A stretch of 64,000 bases of DNA from NCBI GenBank assembly GCA_035566015.1, contig DATMRS010000020.1:248001-312000 (forward strand), read 5' to 3'. The notes under the pieces were generated by a model. The model was not told where the DNA came from. It did no database searches and saw nothing but the letters and a program-made list of their open reading frames with translations. Origin of the DNA: DATMRS01 sp035566015. Lineage in GTDB: Bacteria; Pseudomonadota; Alphaproteobacteria; Sphingomonadales; Sphingomonadaceae. Position numbers and translations under genes: made by a program. Below, one piece after another: positions 26,495 through 34,361 of the stretch (the first letter of the stretch is position 1; the number at the start of each line of letters is the position of its first letter).

Positions 26495-28801
26495 TCAATC
26501 CTCCCGTATCTCGACGAGCGGCACGGATGGTGCTTCCCCCGCGCCGAAGCTGGCCTGGCTGATCTCCAGCCGGTCCTCGGCGAAGCGCACCGGCACGTCG
26601 AAGCGGCACCCCGCCGTCACCGCCGCCCCTGCCTCGGGTGCGGTGTCGAACGCGATCACGCCGCCGCTTTCCAGCGCCCAGCCCGTCAGCCGTTCGTCGC
26701 CATTGATCCCGACGCGCACCGATCCGGCAACGGGACGGGTCAGCCGCCGCCGCTGCGCCTCCTCGCCCTCGCCATAATGTTTCACCAGCATGAAGCGTGT
26801 CGCGATTCCGTCGCCGGTGCCGATCCGTTGATCCGCGTAGCCCGGCTCGCCGGTCATGCCGTTCGTGCTGTGGTCGAACGGATCGCGGAAACGGAAGCCC
26901 TTCGCCGCCCCGCGCCGCGCGCGGAAGAAGGCGATCAGCGTCTGCATGTCGGCCTCGGATCGTATCCCCGGCCCCGCGTCGAAGCTCAGCCGCGCGTCGG
27001 CCCAGTCGGCGTTGCGCTGTTCGTGCCCCGACGCGGTGGTGACGATCGCGGTCGAGAAGCCGGGCGTCACGCTCGCCGCGCGGCCCAGCGCGATCGGGAA
27101 ATCCACCTCGTCGAACGCCTGCACCTGTTCCTCCTTGTCCGCATCATGATGGATGAAGCCGTCGCGCAGCACCTGCGGCAGCGCCCACAGGAAGGTTTCG
27201 GCGACGCCGCGCGCGCGGGCTGTTTCCGCCGCCGCGTCGATCGCCGCCCATTGTCCGCTGTCGGCGGCGTTGGCGACGAAGCCCGCCAGATAATGCTGGC
27301 GATGCGCCGGATAGCCGAGCCGCCCGGTCATCGTCGCGACGCCACGCGCGCTCGCGCCCGCATTCCCCGCCGTCACCCATTCATAATCCTCCAGCTGGAG
27401 GATATCGAAGGCGGGGCTGGCCCAGCCCACAGGCGCATTGGCGCGCCGCATCTCGGGCGCGCGCGGGTCGAGCACGGTCGGCATATAGACGAGCAGCAGC
27501 GTCTCCGCTCCCGGCGCTTCGCCATGCACCACATCGCACAGCGCCGCCGTCGATTGCGCGAGCAGCGCCCCCGCCGCATCGAGCAGCGCCGTCTCTTCCC
27601 CGTCCAGCGGCGCATAGACGCTCGCTATCTCCACCGGATCGCCGCCCAGCGCCGCTTTCGCCGCCGCGTCATAGAGGCAGGGCCGCCCCTCCGCCGTCAC
27701 CCACCACCACGGCTCGCCCACCTGAAAGCGCACCGGCAGCCCGGCCTCCGCCGCGATCCGCACGAAGGCGCGCGCAATGCCTTGCAGATAGGCCATCGCC
27801 TCCGCGTTCGCCGGGGAAAGCAAAGTCGACGGCGGATCATAGCCCGTCAGCGCCGGCGCCCCGTCCGCCGTCCGCTGTTTCCAGCCCTCGGGCGCATGCG
27901 CGTCGAACAGTTCGTAGGAGAGCGAGAGGATCAGTTCATGGTCCAGCGCCTTCGCCCGCGCCGCAAAATCCGCATGCCACGCCGCGCACGGCGCGTTCAG
28001 CCCCGCTTCCACCAGCAGCGTATCGCCCGCGAGCCGGAAATAATGGCTCATCCCGACATAATGGTTGATCGGCCCGCGATAGCCGAGATGCAGGATGTTC
28101 CGCAGCAGCCGCGCCGGCGTCAGATTATAGGCATCGTCATAGCCGGTCGCGATCCGCAGCCCATGCGCCGGCAGCATCGCCTCCCCGATCGCCAGCACCG
28201 ACGAAGGCCCGTCGCAGGCGATATCGCTCAGCGTCGCCCATCCCTCCGCCGGTTCGGCCAGCGCCCCCGCCGCGCCGGTATATCCCGGTGGCACCAGCGA
28301 GACGAACATCCGGTCTATATCCCCCGCCCACACCCGATCCGCCTCGCCGGGCAGCGCGAAGCCGCCGTCCAGCGCGTCGAAATCGAGCGCCACCCGCGCA
28401 TCCTCCGGCGATCCGCTCGCATAATTCCACAGTCGGACCAGCCAGGTCCGCGCCGCCCCCGCCGCGTCGCGCCCCTCGATCGTCAGCGTCGGCCCGTTGA
28501 CCGCGTCGAGCGGCCGCACACCCGCCGACCGCCAGCGGAACCGCAGCGTACAGCCCCGGAAATCGCGCGCCGTCTCATAAGCCAGCAGCGGATGGTCGCG
28601 CGTGTCCTCCGCTTCCCAGATCAGCCCCGCCAGATCGTCGGTGCGGTAAAAGGCCGCATCGACGCGCAGCGCGTCGGACGCGGTAGTCGTCACCGCCGCC
28701 ATCATCGGCCGGGGAAAATCGACGGTCCAGAAGCGCGGATCGAACCGCTTGATAGATCCCGTCTCGATCGGCTGCTCGCCGCGCGCCAGTCGCCAGGCCA
28801 T
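26495..28801 (-). CDS. Large GTA tail protein: N-terminal TIM-barrel-like region fused to a DUF2460 distal-tail domain (gp12-like)
   Basis: 768 residues, far longer than the ~210 of RcGTA gp12. The last ~210 residues match DUF2460: FPIALGRAASVTPGFSTAIV, then ARRGAAKGFRFRDPFDHS and IGTGDGIATRFMLVKHYG. The first ~550 contain alpha/beta segments such as YRGPINHYVGMSHYF, LILSLSYELFDAHAPEGW, GLPVRFQVGEPWWW and ILQLEDYEWV, typical of a glycosidase-like TIM barrel. Such N-terminal regions are annotated elsewhere as non-contractile tail-sheath/TIM-barrel domains. Two Glu in QVGEPWWW and LQLEDYEW could be catalytic; activity is not shown. Confidence 0.8.
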   Translation of the reverse strand: MAWRLARGEQPIETGSIKRFDPRFWTVDFPRPMMAAVTTTASDALRVDAAFYRTDDLAGLIWEAEDTRDHPLLAYETARDFRGCTLRFRWRSAGVRPLDAVNGPTLTIEGRDAAGAARTWLVRLWNYASGSPEDARVALDFDALDGGFALPGEADRVWAGDIDRMFVSLVPPGYTGAAGALAEPAEGWATLSDIACDGPSSVLAIGEAMLPAHGLRIATGYDDAYNLTPARLLRNILHLGYRGPINHYVGMSHYFRLAGDTLLVEAGLNAPCAAWHADFAARAKALDHELILSLSYELFDAHAPEGWKQRTADGAPALTGYDPPSTLLSPANAEAMAYLQGIARAFVRIAAEAGLPVRFQVGEPWWWVTAEGRPCLYDAAAKAALGGDPVEIASVYAPLDGEETALLDAAGALLAQSTAALCDVVHGEAPGAETLLLVYMPTVLDPRAPEMRRANAPVGWASPAFDILQLEDYEWVTAGNAGASARGVATMTGRLGYPAHRQHYLAGFVANAADSGQWAAIDAAAETARARGVAETFLWALPQVLRDGFIHHDADKEEQVQAFDEVDFPIALGRAASVTPGFSTAIVTTASGHEQRNADWADARLSFDAGPGIRSEADMQTLIAFFRARRGAAKGFRFRDPFDHSTNGMTGEPGYADQRIGTGDGIATRFMLVKHYGEGEEAQRRRLTRPVAGSVRVGINGDERLTGWALESGGVIAFDTAPEAGAAVTAGCRFDVPVRFAEDRLEISQASFGAGEAPSVPLVEIRED

Positions 28802-28804
28802 CGC

Positions 28805-29365
28805 TCAACGCTCCGCCTGATCGAGCGCGGCGCGCACCGCCCGCGCCACCTGCCGCCCCGATTGCGCCAGCGCGCGCGGCGCGCTCCCCGCCGCCGCATT
28901 GATCGTGATCGCCACCCGCACGTCGCGCCCGCTTGCCACACCGCCGCTTTCCACCCGCCCGCTTGCGGTCGGCACGAACAGTTCCGGCCCGCGCTCGCCG
29001 ACGACATAGGCGCGGCCCGGCGTCACCGGCCCGCCCGTCGCCCGCCCCGGCAGGCCCAGCAACTGCCCGCCCAGCGCCAGCAGCCCGCCACCCCCGCCGC
29101 CGCCCAATATCGCCCCGATCCCGCCGCGCACCGCGCCCAGCGCGATCTCGCTCATCGCCGCCAGCGCGGTGCGCTTCAGGTCCTCGAAGCCCAGCTTGCC
29201 CGTCCGCACCGCGCGCGCCAGCGCCGTCTCGACGCGCTGTCCCGCCCGATCCGCACCGCTGCCCAGCGTGCCTTCCAGATCGCCGCGCATCGCCTTCACG
29301 TCCTTCGCGAAGCCGCTGGTGTCGGCGCGCACGCTCACCAGCAGCCGATCGATTTCCTCATCCAT
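28805..29365 (-). CDS. GTA tape-measure protein (gp11-like)
   Basis: 186 residues. Helical N-terminus (VRADTSGFAKDVKAMRGDLE) and a glycine-rich hydrophobic core (ALGAVRGGIGAILGGGGGGG), then GRAYVVGERGPELFVPTASG, a motif seen near the ends of many tape-measure proteins. At about 1.5 A per residue of helix the length gives a tail under 30 nm, shorter than phage siphotails, as for GTA particles. Overlaps the chaperone-like gene upstream by 8 bp. Confidence 0.85.
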   Translation of the reverse strand: MDEEIDRLLVSVRADTSGFAKDVKAMRGDLEGTLGSGADRAGQRVETALARAVRTGKLGFEDLKRTALAAMSEIALGAVRGGIGAILGGGGGGGLLALGGQLLGLPGRATGGPVTPGRAYVVGERGPELFVPTASGRVESGGVASGRDVRVAITINAAAGSAPRALAQSGRQVARAVRAALDQAER

Positions 29366-29555
29366 CGGGGAACATCTCCTTCAGCCGGGCCATCTCGCCC
29401 GGCGCCATCGCCTCGGTCCCGCCGCCGGTCATCGCGTCGAGGATCGCGGCCAGTTCGTCGGGGGTCGCGCGCCAGAACTCATCGGGCCGCCAGCCGAGCA
29501 GCGCCCCCGCCAGCCCCGCCAGCCGGCGGGCCGCGCCCGCGAAATCCGCGCTCAT
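29358..29555 (-). CDS. GTA tail-assembly chaperone-like protein (gp10.1/DUF2376-like)
   Basis: 65 residues. Start overlaps the gp10-like stop as ATGA (29552-29555). GWRPDEFWRATPDELAAIL is the signature of the small tail chaperone family encoded just before the tape measure. It probably works with the gp10-like product as the G/GT pair does in lambda. Confidence 0.8.
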   Translation of the reverse strand: MSADFAGAARRLAGLAGALLGWRPDEFWRATPDELAAILDAMTGGGTEAMAPGEMARLKEMFPDG

Positions 29556-29854
29556 CGCCCCTGCAATATCTGGCAGAGCAGCACGCGCAGCACCGGCGTC
29601 GCGCGCGCCAGCCCGCCCGCCGCCACCGCCTCGCCCAGTCGCGCGCGCGTCAGCCCCTCGGGCCGCTCCGCCAGACAATGCCAGAACAAGGCGACCATCT
29701 CGTGCAGCGCCAGCCCGCCCCCCGCCGCGCGCTCGACCAGCGCGAACAGCGGCCCCAGTTCGCCCTCCGCCGCGACCAGCGCCGCGAAGCTCGGCCTGAG
29801 CGTCAGCGTCTCGCCCGCGACGGTCAGCGCCGCCTCGCCGCGCGCCGGGTTCAT
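29552..29854 (-). CDS. Gene transfer agent family protein (gp10-like)
   Basis: 100 residues: N-terminal LTLRPSFAALVAAEGELG is typical of GTA-gp10/tail-assembly proteins. Mostly helical. Overlaps both neighbours as ATGA, so it is made in step with the major tail protein upstream. Confidence 0.85.
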   Translation of the reverse strand: MNPARGEAALTVAGETLTLRPSFAALVAAEGELGPLFALVERAAGGGLALHEMVALFWHCLAERPEGLTRARLGEAVAAGGLARATPVLRVLLCQILQGR

Positions 29855-30258
29855 GCGGGCACCACCGCGCCCGAGCTTTCGAGCGCCAGCGTGTAATTGC
29901 GCTCCCCATTGAAATCGCCCGAATAATCGAGCCGGGTGAGCAGGAACCGCCCGCGCAGCCGTTCGCCGCTTTCGAAGCTCAATTCATAATCGTCGATCAG
30001 CCCGGCAAGCGCATTGCTCTTCAGCCGCGCCTCCGCCGTCGATCCGGTGAAGATGCCCGCACCCGACACCGACACGGATCGCACCCCCGCGCCCGACAGC
30101 AATTCGCGCCACCCGCCCGAATCCTTGCTGGTGACGACCACCGCGTCGCCATTGATCGAAAGCTGCGTGGTCCGCATCCCCGCCACCGTCGCATATTGGA
30201 CAGGACTGCCCCCGTCGCCGATCTTCAACAGAAAAGCGCTACCCTTCTCCGCCGCCAT
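29851..30258 (-). CDS. GTA major tail tube protein (gp9-like, TP901-1 family)
   Basis: 135 residues. N-terminal KGSAFLLKIGDGG and YATVAGMRTTQLSINGDAVV are the tube-protein signatures; the C-terminal half has GDFNGERNYTLALES. It forms the stacked hexamers of the tail tube. Unlike the rest of the operon it is separated from the upstream gene, by 476 bp filled with palindromic repeats, so it probably has weaker coupling or its own promoter. Confidence 0.92.
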   Translation of the reverse strand: MAAEKGSAFLLKIGDGGSPVQYATVAGMRTTQLSINGDAVVVTSKDSGGWRELLSGAGVRSVSVSGAGIFTGSTAEARLKSNALAGLIDDYELSFESGERLRGRFLLTRLDYSGDFNGERNYTLALESSGAVVPA

Positions 30259-30296
30259 CCACTGTCTCCTCGTTGAAGTTGAACCAAAAGAATGCC

Positions 30297-30700
30297 GTCA
30301 TTCCGACGAAAGCCGGGGTGAGGGAGGGAGTGTCCTCCACCGTCCCACCCAAAAATCCCCGTCATTCCCGCGCAGGCGGGAATCCATAAGCACCAGCCTT
30401 CGAAACCCAGGCGAAACGCCGCGTTTATAGATTCCCGCCTGCGCGGGAATGACGGGAAAGGAGGCGTCACTCCCCCCAGCAACCTCGTCATTCCGGCGAA
30501 AGCCGGAATCCACGGACGCGGCTCGCCCGGAAAAGAAGCGCACCGCCTCCATGGACCCCGGCGTCCGCCGGGGTGACGAGAGGAGGGCACCGCCCCAAAA
30601 AAGAGCCGTCATTCCCGCGCAGGCGGGAATGACGAGGAAGAAGCCTCCCCTCGCCCCACCCAAAAAACCCCGTCATTCCGACGAAAGTCGGAATCCACAG
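30297..30700. repeat. Block of seven palindromic repeats inside the GTA operon
   Basis: The 476-bp gap 30259-30734 holds no gene but seven units starting near 30297, 30360, 30428, 30486, 30548, 30607 and 30671. Each is 25-30 bp with CGTCA/TGACG ends and a GC stem. Four stem types occur: TTCCGGCGAAAGCCGGAA, TTCCCGCGCAGGCGGGAA, TTCCGACGAAAGTCGGAA and CCCCGGCGTCCGCCGGGG. Units lie in both orientations, spaced about 58-68 bp. Confidence 0.9.
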
Positions 30701-30734
30701 ACGGCGGCTCGCCCCGAAAAAGGGAGCGCCCCCC

Positions 30735-31133
30735 TCACGTCGCCAGCGTCCGCGCCCGATAATCGATGATCCCCGCGCAGGACTCATTCCCGTAGCGCAC
30801 CACGCGCGAGCGCAGGAAAGCGAGACTCACCAGCCGGTGCCCGTCCAGGTCGCGCGCCATCGCCTCGATCGCCGTCTCCGCCTCGGCCATCAGCCGGTGG
30901 AGCCGCGACGCGCTCGCCCCGTCGTCCCACAGGCTCACGGTCAGGCGATGCTCGCGCCCGCTGCCCGTCTTGTGCCCCGCGTCGCCCGTCGCCCACACGC
31001 CGATCCCGGCATAGGGAAAGGGCGCACGCGGCGGCGGCCGATCGAACAGTCCATGGATCGCATCGGCCAGCGGCGCATGCGCGTTCAGCGCCGCGACCAA
31101 TGCCGCCTGCACGGCCTCGCTCGCCCCGCTCAT
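30735..31133 (-). CDS. GTA tail terminator (gp8-like, DUF3168)
   Basis: 132 residues: LVAALNAHAPLADAIHGLFDRPP near the N-terminus, and LTVSLWDDGASASRLHRLMA followed by the AIEAMARDL helix, are DUF3168 hallmarks. Caps the tail tube at its head-facing end. Start overlaps the upstream small gene by ATGA at 31130-31133. Confidence 0.88.
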   Translation of the reverse strand: MSGASEAVQAALVAALNAHAPLADAIHGLFDRPPPRAPFPYAGIGVWATGDAGHKTGSGREHRLTVSLWDDGASASRLHRLMAEAETAIEAMARDLDGHRLVSLAFLRSRVVRYGNESCAGIIDYRARTLAT

Positions 31134-31342
31134 CGCCGCAGCCCCGCGATCAGGGTGGCCAGCCCGCCGCCGAAAGCCAGCCGCTCGGCCAGCCCGCGCC
31201 CCGACAGCGCGATGCCGTCCTCCACCCGCTCCACCGTCAGGCCGGGCAGTTCCGCCTCGGCCGCCTCGGCCAGCGCCGCTGCGACCCTGCGGACATGCGG
31301 TTCGGCGCGCGCCTTCAGCCGCGCCGCCAGTCGCTCGCTCAT
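31130..31342 (-). CDS. Small GTA-cluster protein, possibly HK97-gp10-like remnant
   Basis: 70 residues. MSERLAARLKARAEPHVRRV helix, then AELPGLTVERVEDGIALSG strands, and a C-terminal helix. Overlaps both neighbours as ATGA, so it is surely translated. Position between connector and tail terminator is where phages encode HK97-gp10-type neck proteins, but it is half their length. Confidence 0.6.
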   Translation of the reverse strand: MSERLAARLKARAEPHVRRVAAALAEAAEAELPGLTVERVEDGIALSGRGLAERLAFGGGLATLIAGLRR

Positions 31343-31665
31343 CGCTCTTCCTCCGCTTCGAATAAGGTCCGGTCGGGCGTCGCCGGATCGTCCATCACGC
31401 CGCGGACGATCATCGTCCGCCCGCGCCACAGCAGCCGGTCGCCCACCGCGACACCACTCTGGCCACGCAGCGTCACGCGCCAGCGCGGCCGCGCGTCCAG
31501 CGCCTCGCCGACGATCAGCGGCCCGTATCCGCGCGGCTCCAGCCGCGCCCAGCGCACCCCGATCGCGTTCCAGTCGCCCACAGCGCCGCCCAGCGCATCG
31601 CGCGCGCCGCCGCGCCGCTCGATCGTCACCCGCTCGGTCAGCAGGCCCGCCAGTGCGCCGCTCAT
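31339..31665 (-). CDS. GTA head-tail adaptor/stopper (gp7-like)
   Basis: 108 residues from ATG 31665 (ATGA overlap with the previous stop). LLTERVTIERRGGARDALGG and YGPLIVGEALDARPRWRVTL are typical of phage head-tail joining proteins. Seals the connector after packaging. Confidence 0.82.
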   Translation of the reverse strand: MSGALAGLLTERVTIERRGGARDALGGAVGDWNAIGVRWARLEPRGYGPLIVGEALDARPRWRVTLRGQSGVAVGDRLLWRGRTMIVRGVMDDPATPDRTLFEAEEER

Positions 31666-32195
31666 CCGATCCGCATCCGTCGCCAGGGCCGCCACAGCGC
31701 GGCGACGGCGGCGGGCGGCCCCGCTTCGTCGGCCGCATCGCGATGCGCGTGGAGGTGCGCCACCAGCCGGACGACGCCCTGTTTCAGCGGCGCGGGCAGC
31801 GCGTCCGCCTCGCCCGCCAGCCCCGCTTCATAGGTGACGCGCAGCCGTCCCACCGCAACGGGCCGCGTCAGGCGCACCCAGCCGTCGCCATTGCCGTCTA
31901 TGTCGATCGCATAAGCATCGACCGGCAGCGCCTCGGCCGTGCCGTCCGCCGCGATCGCTTCGACGGCGCTGATCGCGCGCACCGGCGTCCGCGCCAGCCG
32001 CCGCCATTCACCGCCGGCGGCGATCATCTCGCTACCCGGACGCGCGATCAGAATCTGCCCGGTAAAGGCTTCGCACAAAGCGGTCGCGCTCTCGATCAGC
32101 CGATCGATCAGCGCATCCTCCTCCGCGCTGTCGAGGCGCAGATAGGTTTTCGCGTCCTCGCGCAAAATCGCGGGCGCGGTCAGGGGAAATGTCAT
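31662..32195 (-). CDS. GTA head-tail connector (gp6-like)
   Basis: 177 residues. REDAKTYLRLDSAEEDALID and the SATALCEAFTGQILI helix are the usual opening of gp6-type connectors; the C-terminal helix PAPLKQGVVRLVAHLHAHRD packs on the portal. Start overlaps the Rz1-like stop (32192-32195). Confidence 0.87.
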   Translation of the reverse strand: MTFPLTAPAILREDAKTYLRLDSAEEDALIDRLIESATALCEAFTGQILIARPGSEMIAAGGEWRRLARTPVRAISAVEAIAADGTAEALPVDAYAIDIDGNGDGWVRLTRPVAVGRLRVTYEAGLAGEADALPAPLKQGVVRLVAHLHAHRDAADEAGPPAAVAALWRPWRRMRIG

Positions 32196-32494
32196 TGTGG
32201 TTCTCCGCGATCGGGAAGGGCGCAGTCGATGCCGGTCAGCCCGCGCGCGACATGCCAGCGGCAGAGCCGCCCCAGCGCGTCACGGCAGGCGCGCCCCGCG
32301 ATCAGCGCCGCCGCGTCGAAACGCAGCATCGCGCTGTCGCTGGCCGCCGCATCGGGCGCGGCCGGCTCGGCGGGGCAGGTCAGATCCTCAACAGGCGGGT
32401 GCTGGATCGCCGGCGGCGCGGGCGGCCTGTTGCAGCCCGACACAGCGATAATAAGCCCGGCGAGCAGCATCGGGCGCGGCCTCGGTCGGCGCAT
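32192..32494 (-). CDS. Rz1-like outer-membrane spanin lipoprotein (o-spanin)
   Basis: 100 residues: lipoprotein signal with lipobox VSGC (Cys21) and a proline-rich start of the mature part (CNRPPAPPAIQHPP), the hallmarks of Rz1. Its first 107 bp are nested in another frame within the Rz-like gene, the classic Rz/Rz1 overlap. An AAGGGAATT ribosome site precedes ATG 32494. Spanins fuse inner and outer membranes at the last step of lysis. It is longer than lambda Rz1 (60 aa). Assignment rests on architecture rather than sequence identity. Confidence 0.7.
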   Translation of the reverse strand: MRRPRPRPMLLAGLIIAVSGCNRPPAPPAIQHPPVEDLTCPAEPAAPDAAASDSAMLRFDAAALIAGRACRDALGRLCRWHVARGLTGIDCALPDRGEPQ

Positions 32495-32759
32495 CGGCAA
32501 TTCCCTTTTCCAGTTGGGCGGCCTCGGCGGCGATCCGCCGGTCGTCGTCGCGGCGCCGGGCGGCGGCGCTTGCATCCGCCGCCCGCGCGCTTTCGCTGAG
32601 CGTGAGGCCGCGCGCCGCGTCATGCGCCGCGATCACCCGCCGGTCATGCGCCGCCAGCGCCAGCCATGCGAGGAGCATCAGCGCGATCAGGATCGCCGCC
32701 CCGATCAGCCAGCGCGGCGCGTCCGCCCTCTGCGCCAGCGCGCTCAGCCAGCCGATCAT
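32388..32759 (-). CDS. Rz-like inner-membrane spanin (i-spanin)
   Basis: 123 residues. One N-terminal membrane anchor (WLIGAAILIALMLLAWLALA, residues ~17-36), then an alanine- and arginine-rich helical periplasmic stretch (RRDDDRRIAAEAAQLEKGI) and RAYYRCVGLQQAA near the end, the layout of i-spanins. Start overlaps the SGNH gene stop as ATGA (32756-32759). With the nested lipoprotein gene it forms a two-component spanin pair; no holin or endolysin gene is in the cluster. Confidence 0.72.
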   Translation of the reverse strand: MIGWLSALAQRADAPRWLIGAAILIALMLLAWLALAAHDRRVIAAHDAARGLTLSESARAADASAAARRRDDDRRIAAEAAQLEKGIADAPTEAAPDAARRAYYRCVGLQQAARAAGDPAPAC

Positions 32760-34204
32760 GCCGCCTCGGGCAGCGGGGTGAGCAGATGATAGCCCACCTG
32801 CGCCACGTCGACGGTCCCGCCCGGCGTCTTGCCCGGCTGGGCGACGATCGTGATCGACAGCGTGAAATAGGTCCCCGGATCGAACCCCTGCGTGCCGGGC
32901 AGCAGCATCTCCCATATTTCGTCCAGATTCTCGGGCAGCAGGTCGGCGTCGGTGGCGCTGAACGCCTCGCCCATCGCGATCGTCTGGCCGGGCACGCCGT
33001 CGATCGTGCCCGAAATCGACAGCCGCACCGACAGGATGCCCACCGGATCGGTGACGCGCACGATCGCCTGCGCCTCGCCGGGGCAGGGATCGCCTGCCGG
33101 CACCTCGCCGGTGATCGTCAGGGTGACGGGCCGGTATGCCGGCAGCGGTCCCGGTGCGGAAAGCACCAGCCGCGTGGCGTCGAAGCTGTTGCCCCGGCAG
33201 GTCAGCGTCGTTTTGGAGGCCGTCGCGACCAGCTCGGGATTGGCGTCCCAGCCCGACGAGAGCTGCCAGCCCTCGGGAATCACGCCCGTGCAGGGGGCAT
33301 GGACGAAGGTGGCGTCATAGGTGCCGCCCATCAGCCCGCGCGTGTCGAGCAGGTTGAGGTTCGGTCGCGTCGCCGAACGGATGTCCGCCGGCGACTGCGC
33401 GCGCGGGGCGATCCGTGGCGCGCCCAGTTCGTCGAGCAGCGCGGACAGCATCGGCTCGATCGCGCGCCCGAAGGAGATCGAGGGGTGCAGCCCGTCGATC
33501 GTCATCGCCCCCGCCGCGCCGGTCGCGCCGCCCGAAACACCGTCCGCGCCGTCGATCAGATAAGGCTCGACGCGCGCGACGCGGATGCCCGGCGTCCGCC
33601 GCTCCCAATCCAGCAGCCAGTTATTATAGCTTTGCCGGAAGTCGGGGCTGGTCGCCCCCGCGCGCGGCAGGATCGGAAAAATCAGCGTCTGCCGCGCGCC
33701 CACCGCCTCCACGAAGGCGCGCACGTTGCGGAACGTCGAATCCTCGTCGGGCGAGTAGCTGCTGTCATTGGTGCCGACCTCGATCACCAGCAGGTCGGGC
33801 TTCCAGTCTGCCAGCTTCGCGATCATCGCCGGCGTATGCATGTCCACGCCGTCGATCGCGGCGTAGCTGACCGCGCCGCCCACGTTGAGAAGCGTGCCCG
33901 ATTTGGATCCCGACACCGCGACCAGCCCGCCCGCGTCGCCGACGCCCACATAGTCCCAGCGCCGCGGGTGCCGCACCTGGCTCCAGAAGAAGGGGGATGC
34001 CGTCTTATACTGGCCGAACAGTTCGGCGATGCTGTCGCCCGCGAAGGCAAGGCGCAGCGGCCGGCCCTGCGTCCGCCGCGCGGCGTGATCGGCGATCTGG
34101 TCGGGCGTCAGCCGGCCGTTGCCGCCTCCGGCCGCGAACGGGATCGCCTCGCCGCCGCCGATCGTCGCGGCGGCGCTCAGTTGCGAAATGGATTTCGATG
34201 TCAT
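32756..34204 (-). CDS. SGNH/GDSL hydrolase, candidate spike or fibre enzyme
   Basis: 482 residues. N-terminal SKSISQLSAAATIGGGEAIP is a phage-fibre-type attachment sequence. The SGNH core follows: Ser58 in FAGDSIAE, the GTND block at 144-147, and DGLH at 237-240 supplying Asp and His. The C-terminal ~220 residues are strand-rich with no named domain. Such enzymes in phage tails remove acetyl groups from capsular polysaccharide. Placed next to a spike-base gene, it may decorate the head spike, where RcGTA has capsule-binding fibres. Overlaps both neighbours as ATGA. Confidence 0.8.
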   Translation of the reverse strand: MTSKSISQLSAAATIGGGEAIPFAAGGGNGRLTPDQIADHAARRTQGRPLRLAFAGDSIAELFGQYKTASPFFWSQVRHPRRWDYVGVGDAGGLVAVSGSKSGTLLNVGGAVSYAAIDGVDMHTPAMIAKLADWKPDLLVIEVGTNDSSYSPDEDSTFRNVRAFVEAVGARQTLIFPILPRAGATSPDFRQSYNNWLLDWERRTPGIRVARVEPYLIDGADGVSGGATGAAGAMTIDGLHPSISFGRAIEPMLSALLDELGAPRIAPRAQSPADIRSATRPNLNLLDTRGLMGGTYDATFVHAPCTGVIPEGWQLSSGWDANPELVATASKTTLTCRGNSFDATRLVLSAPGPLPAYRPVTLTITGEVPAGDPCPGEAQAIVRVTDPVGILSVRLSISGTIDGVPGQTIAMGEAFSATDADLLPENLDEIWEMLLPGTQGFDPGTYFTLSITIVAQPGKTPGGTVDVAQVGYHLLTPLPEAA

Positions 34205-34350
34205 GCGGGCTCCTCCAGCAGCAAGGGGTCGCCGTCTTCGGTGGCGAGCGCCGCGCCGTCCTCCAGCAGCAGCGCGCTGCCGCTCGGAGAGGGCGCCGCC
34301 GCGCCGGAATGGCGGGCGAGGGTCAGGGCAAGGCCGAGGCCGATCAGCAT
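34201..34350 (-). CDS. 49-residue protein with LLLEDG repeats
   Basis: Short hydrophobic start (MLIGLGLALTLARHSG), then LLLEDGAALATEDGDPLLLEE, an internally repetitive acidic stretch. The stop overlaps the SGNH gene start (34201-34204). LLLED-repeat mini-proteins recur next to SGNH or fibre genes in phages of this group, to my knowledge. Function unknown; could be a fibre-assembly or inhibitor peptide. Confidence 0.5.
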   Translation of the reverse strand: MLIGLGLALTLARHSGAAAPSPSGSALLLEDGAALATEDGDPLLLEEPA

Positions 34351-34361
34351 CGCCGCCGGCC

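Noticed and set aside
25853..29896. 1347-codon open frame on the plus strand
   Set aside because: It lies antisense to six GTA tail genes with clear domains; its product is Arg/Pro-rich with no motif. A GC-rich shadow frame.
30297..30700. CRISPR array
   Set aside because: Units are palindromes of several different sequences in both orientations with uneven spacing; no constant repeat and no cas gene.
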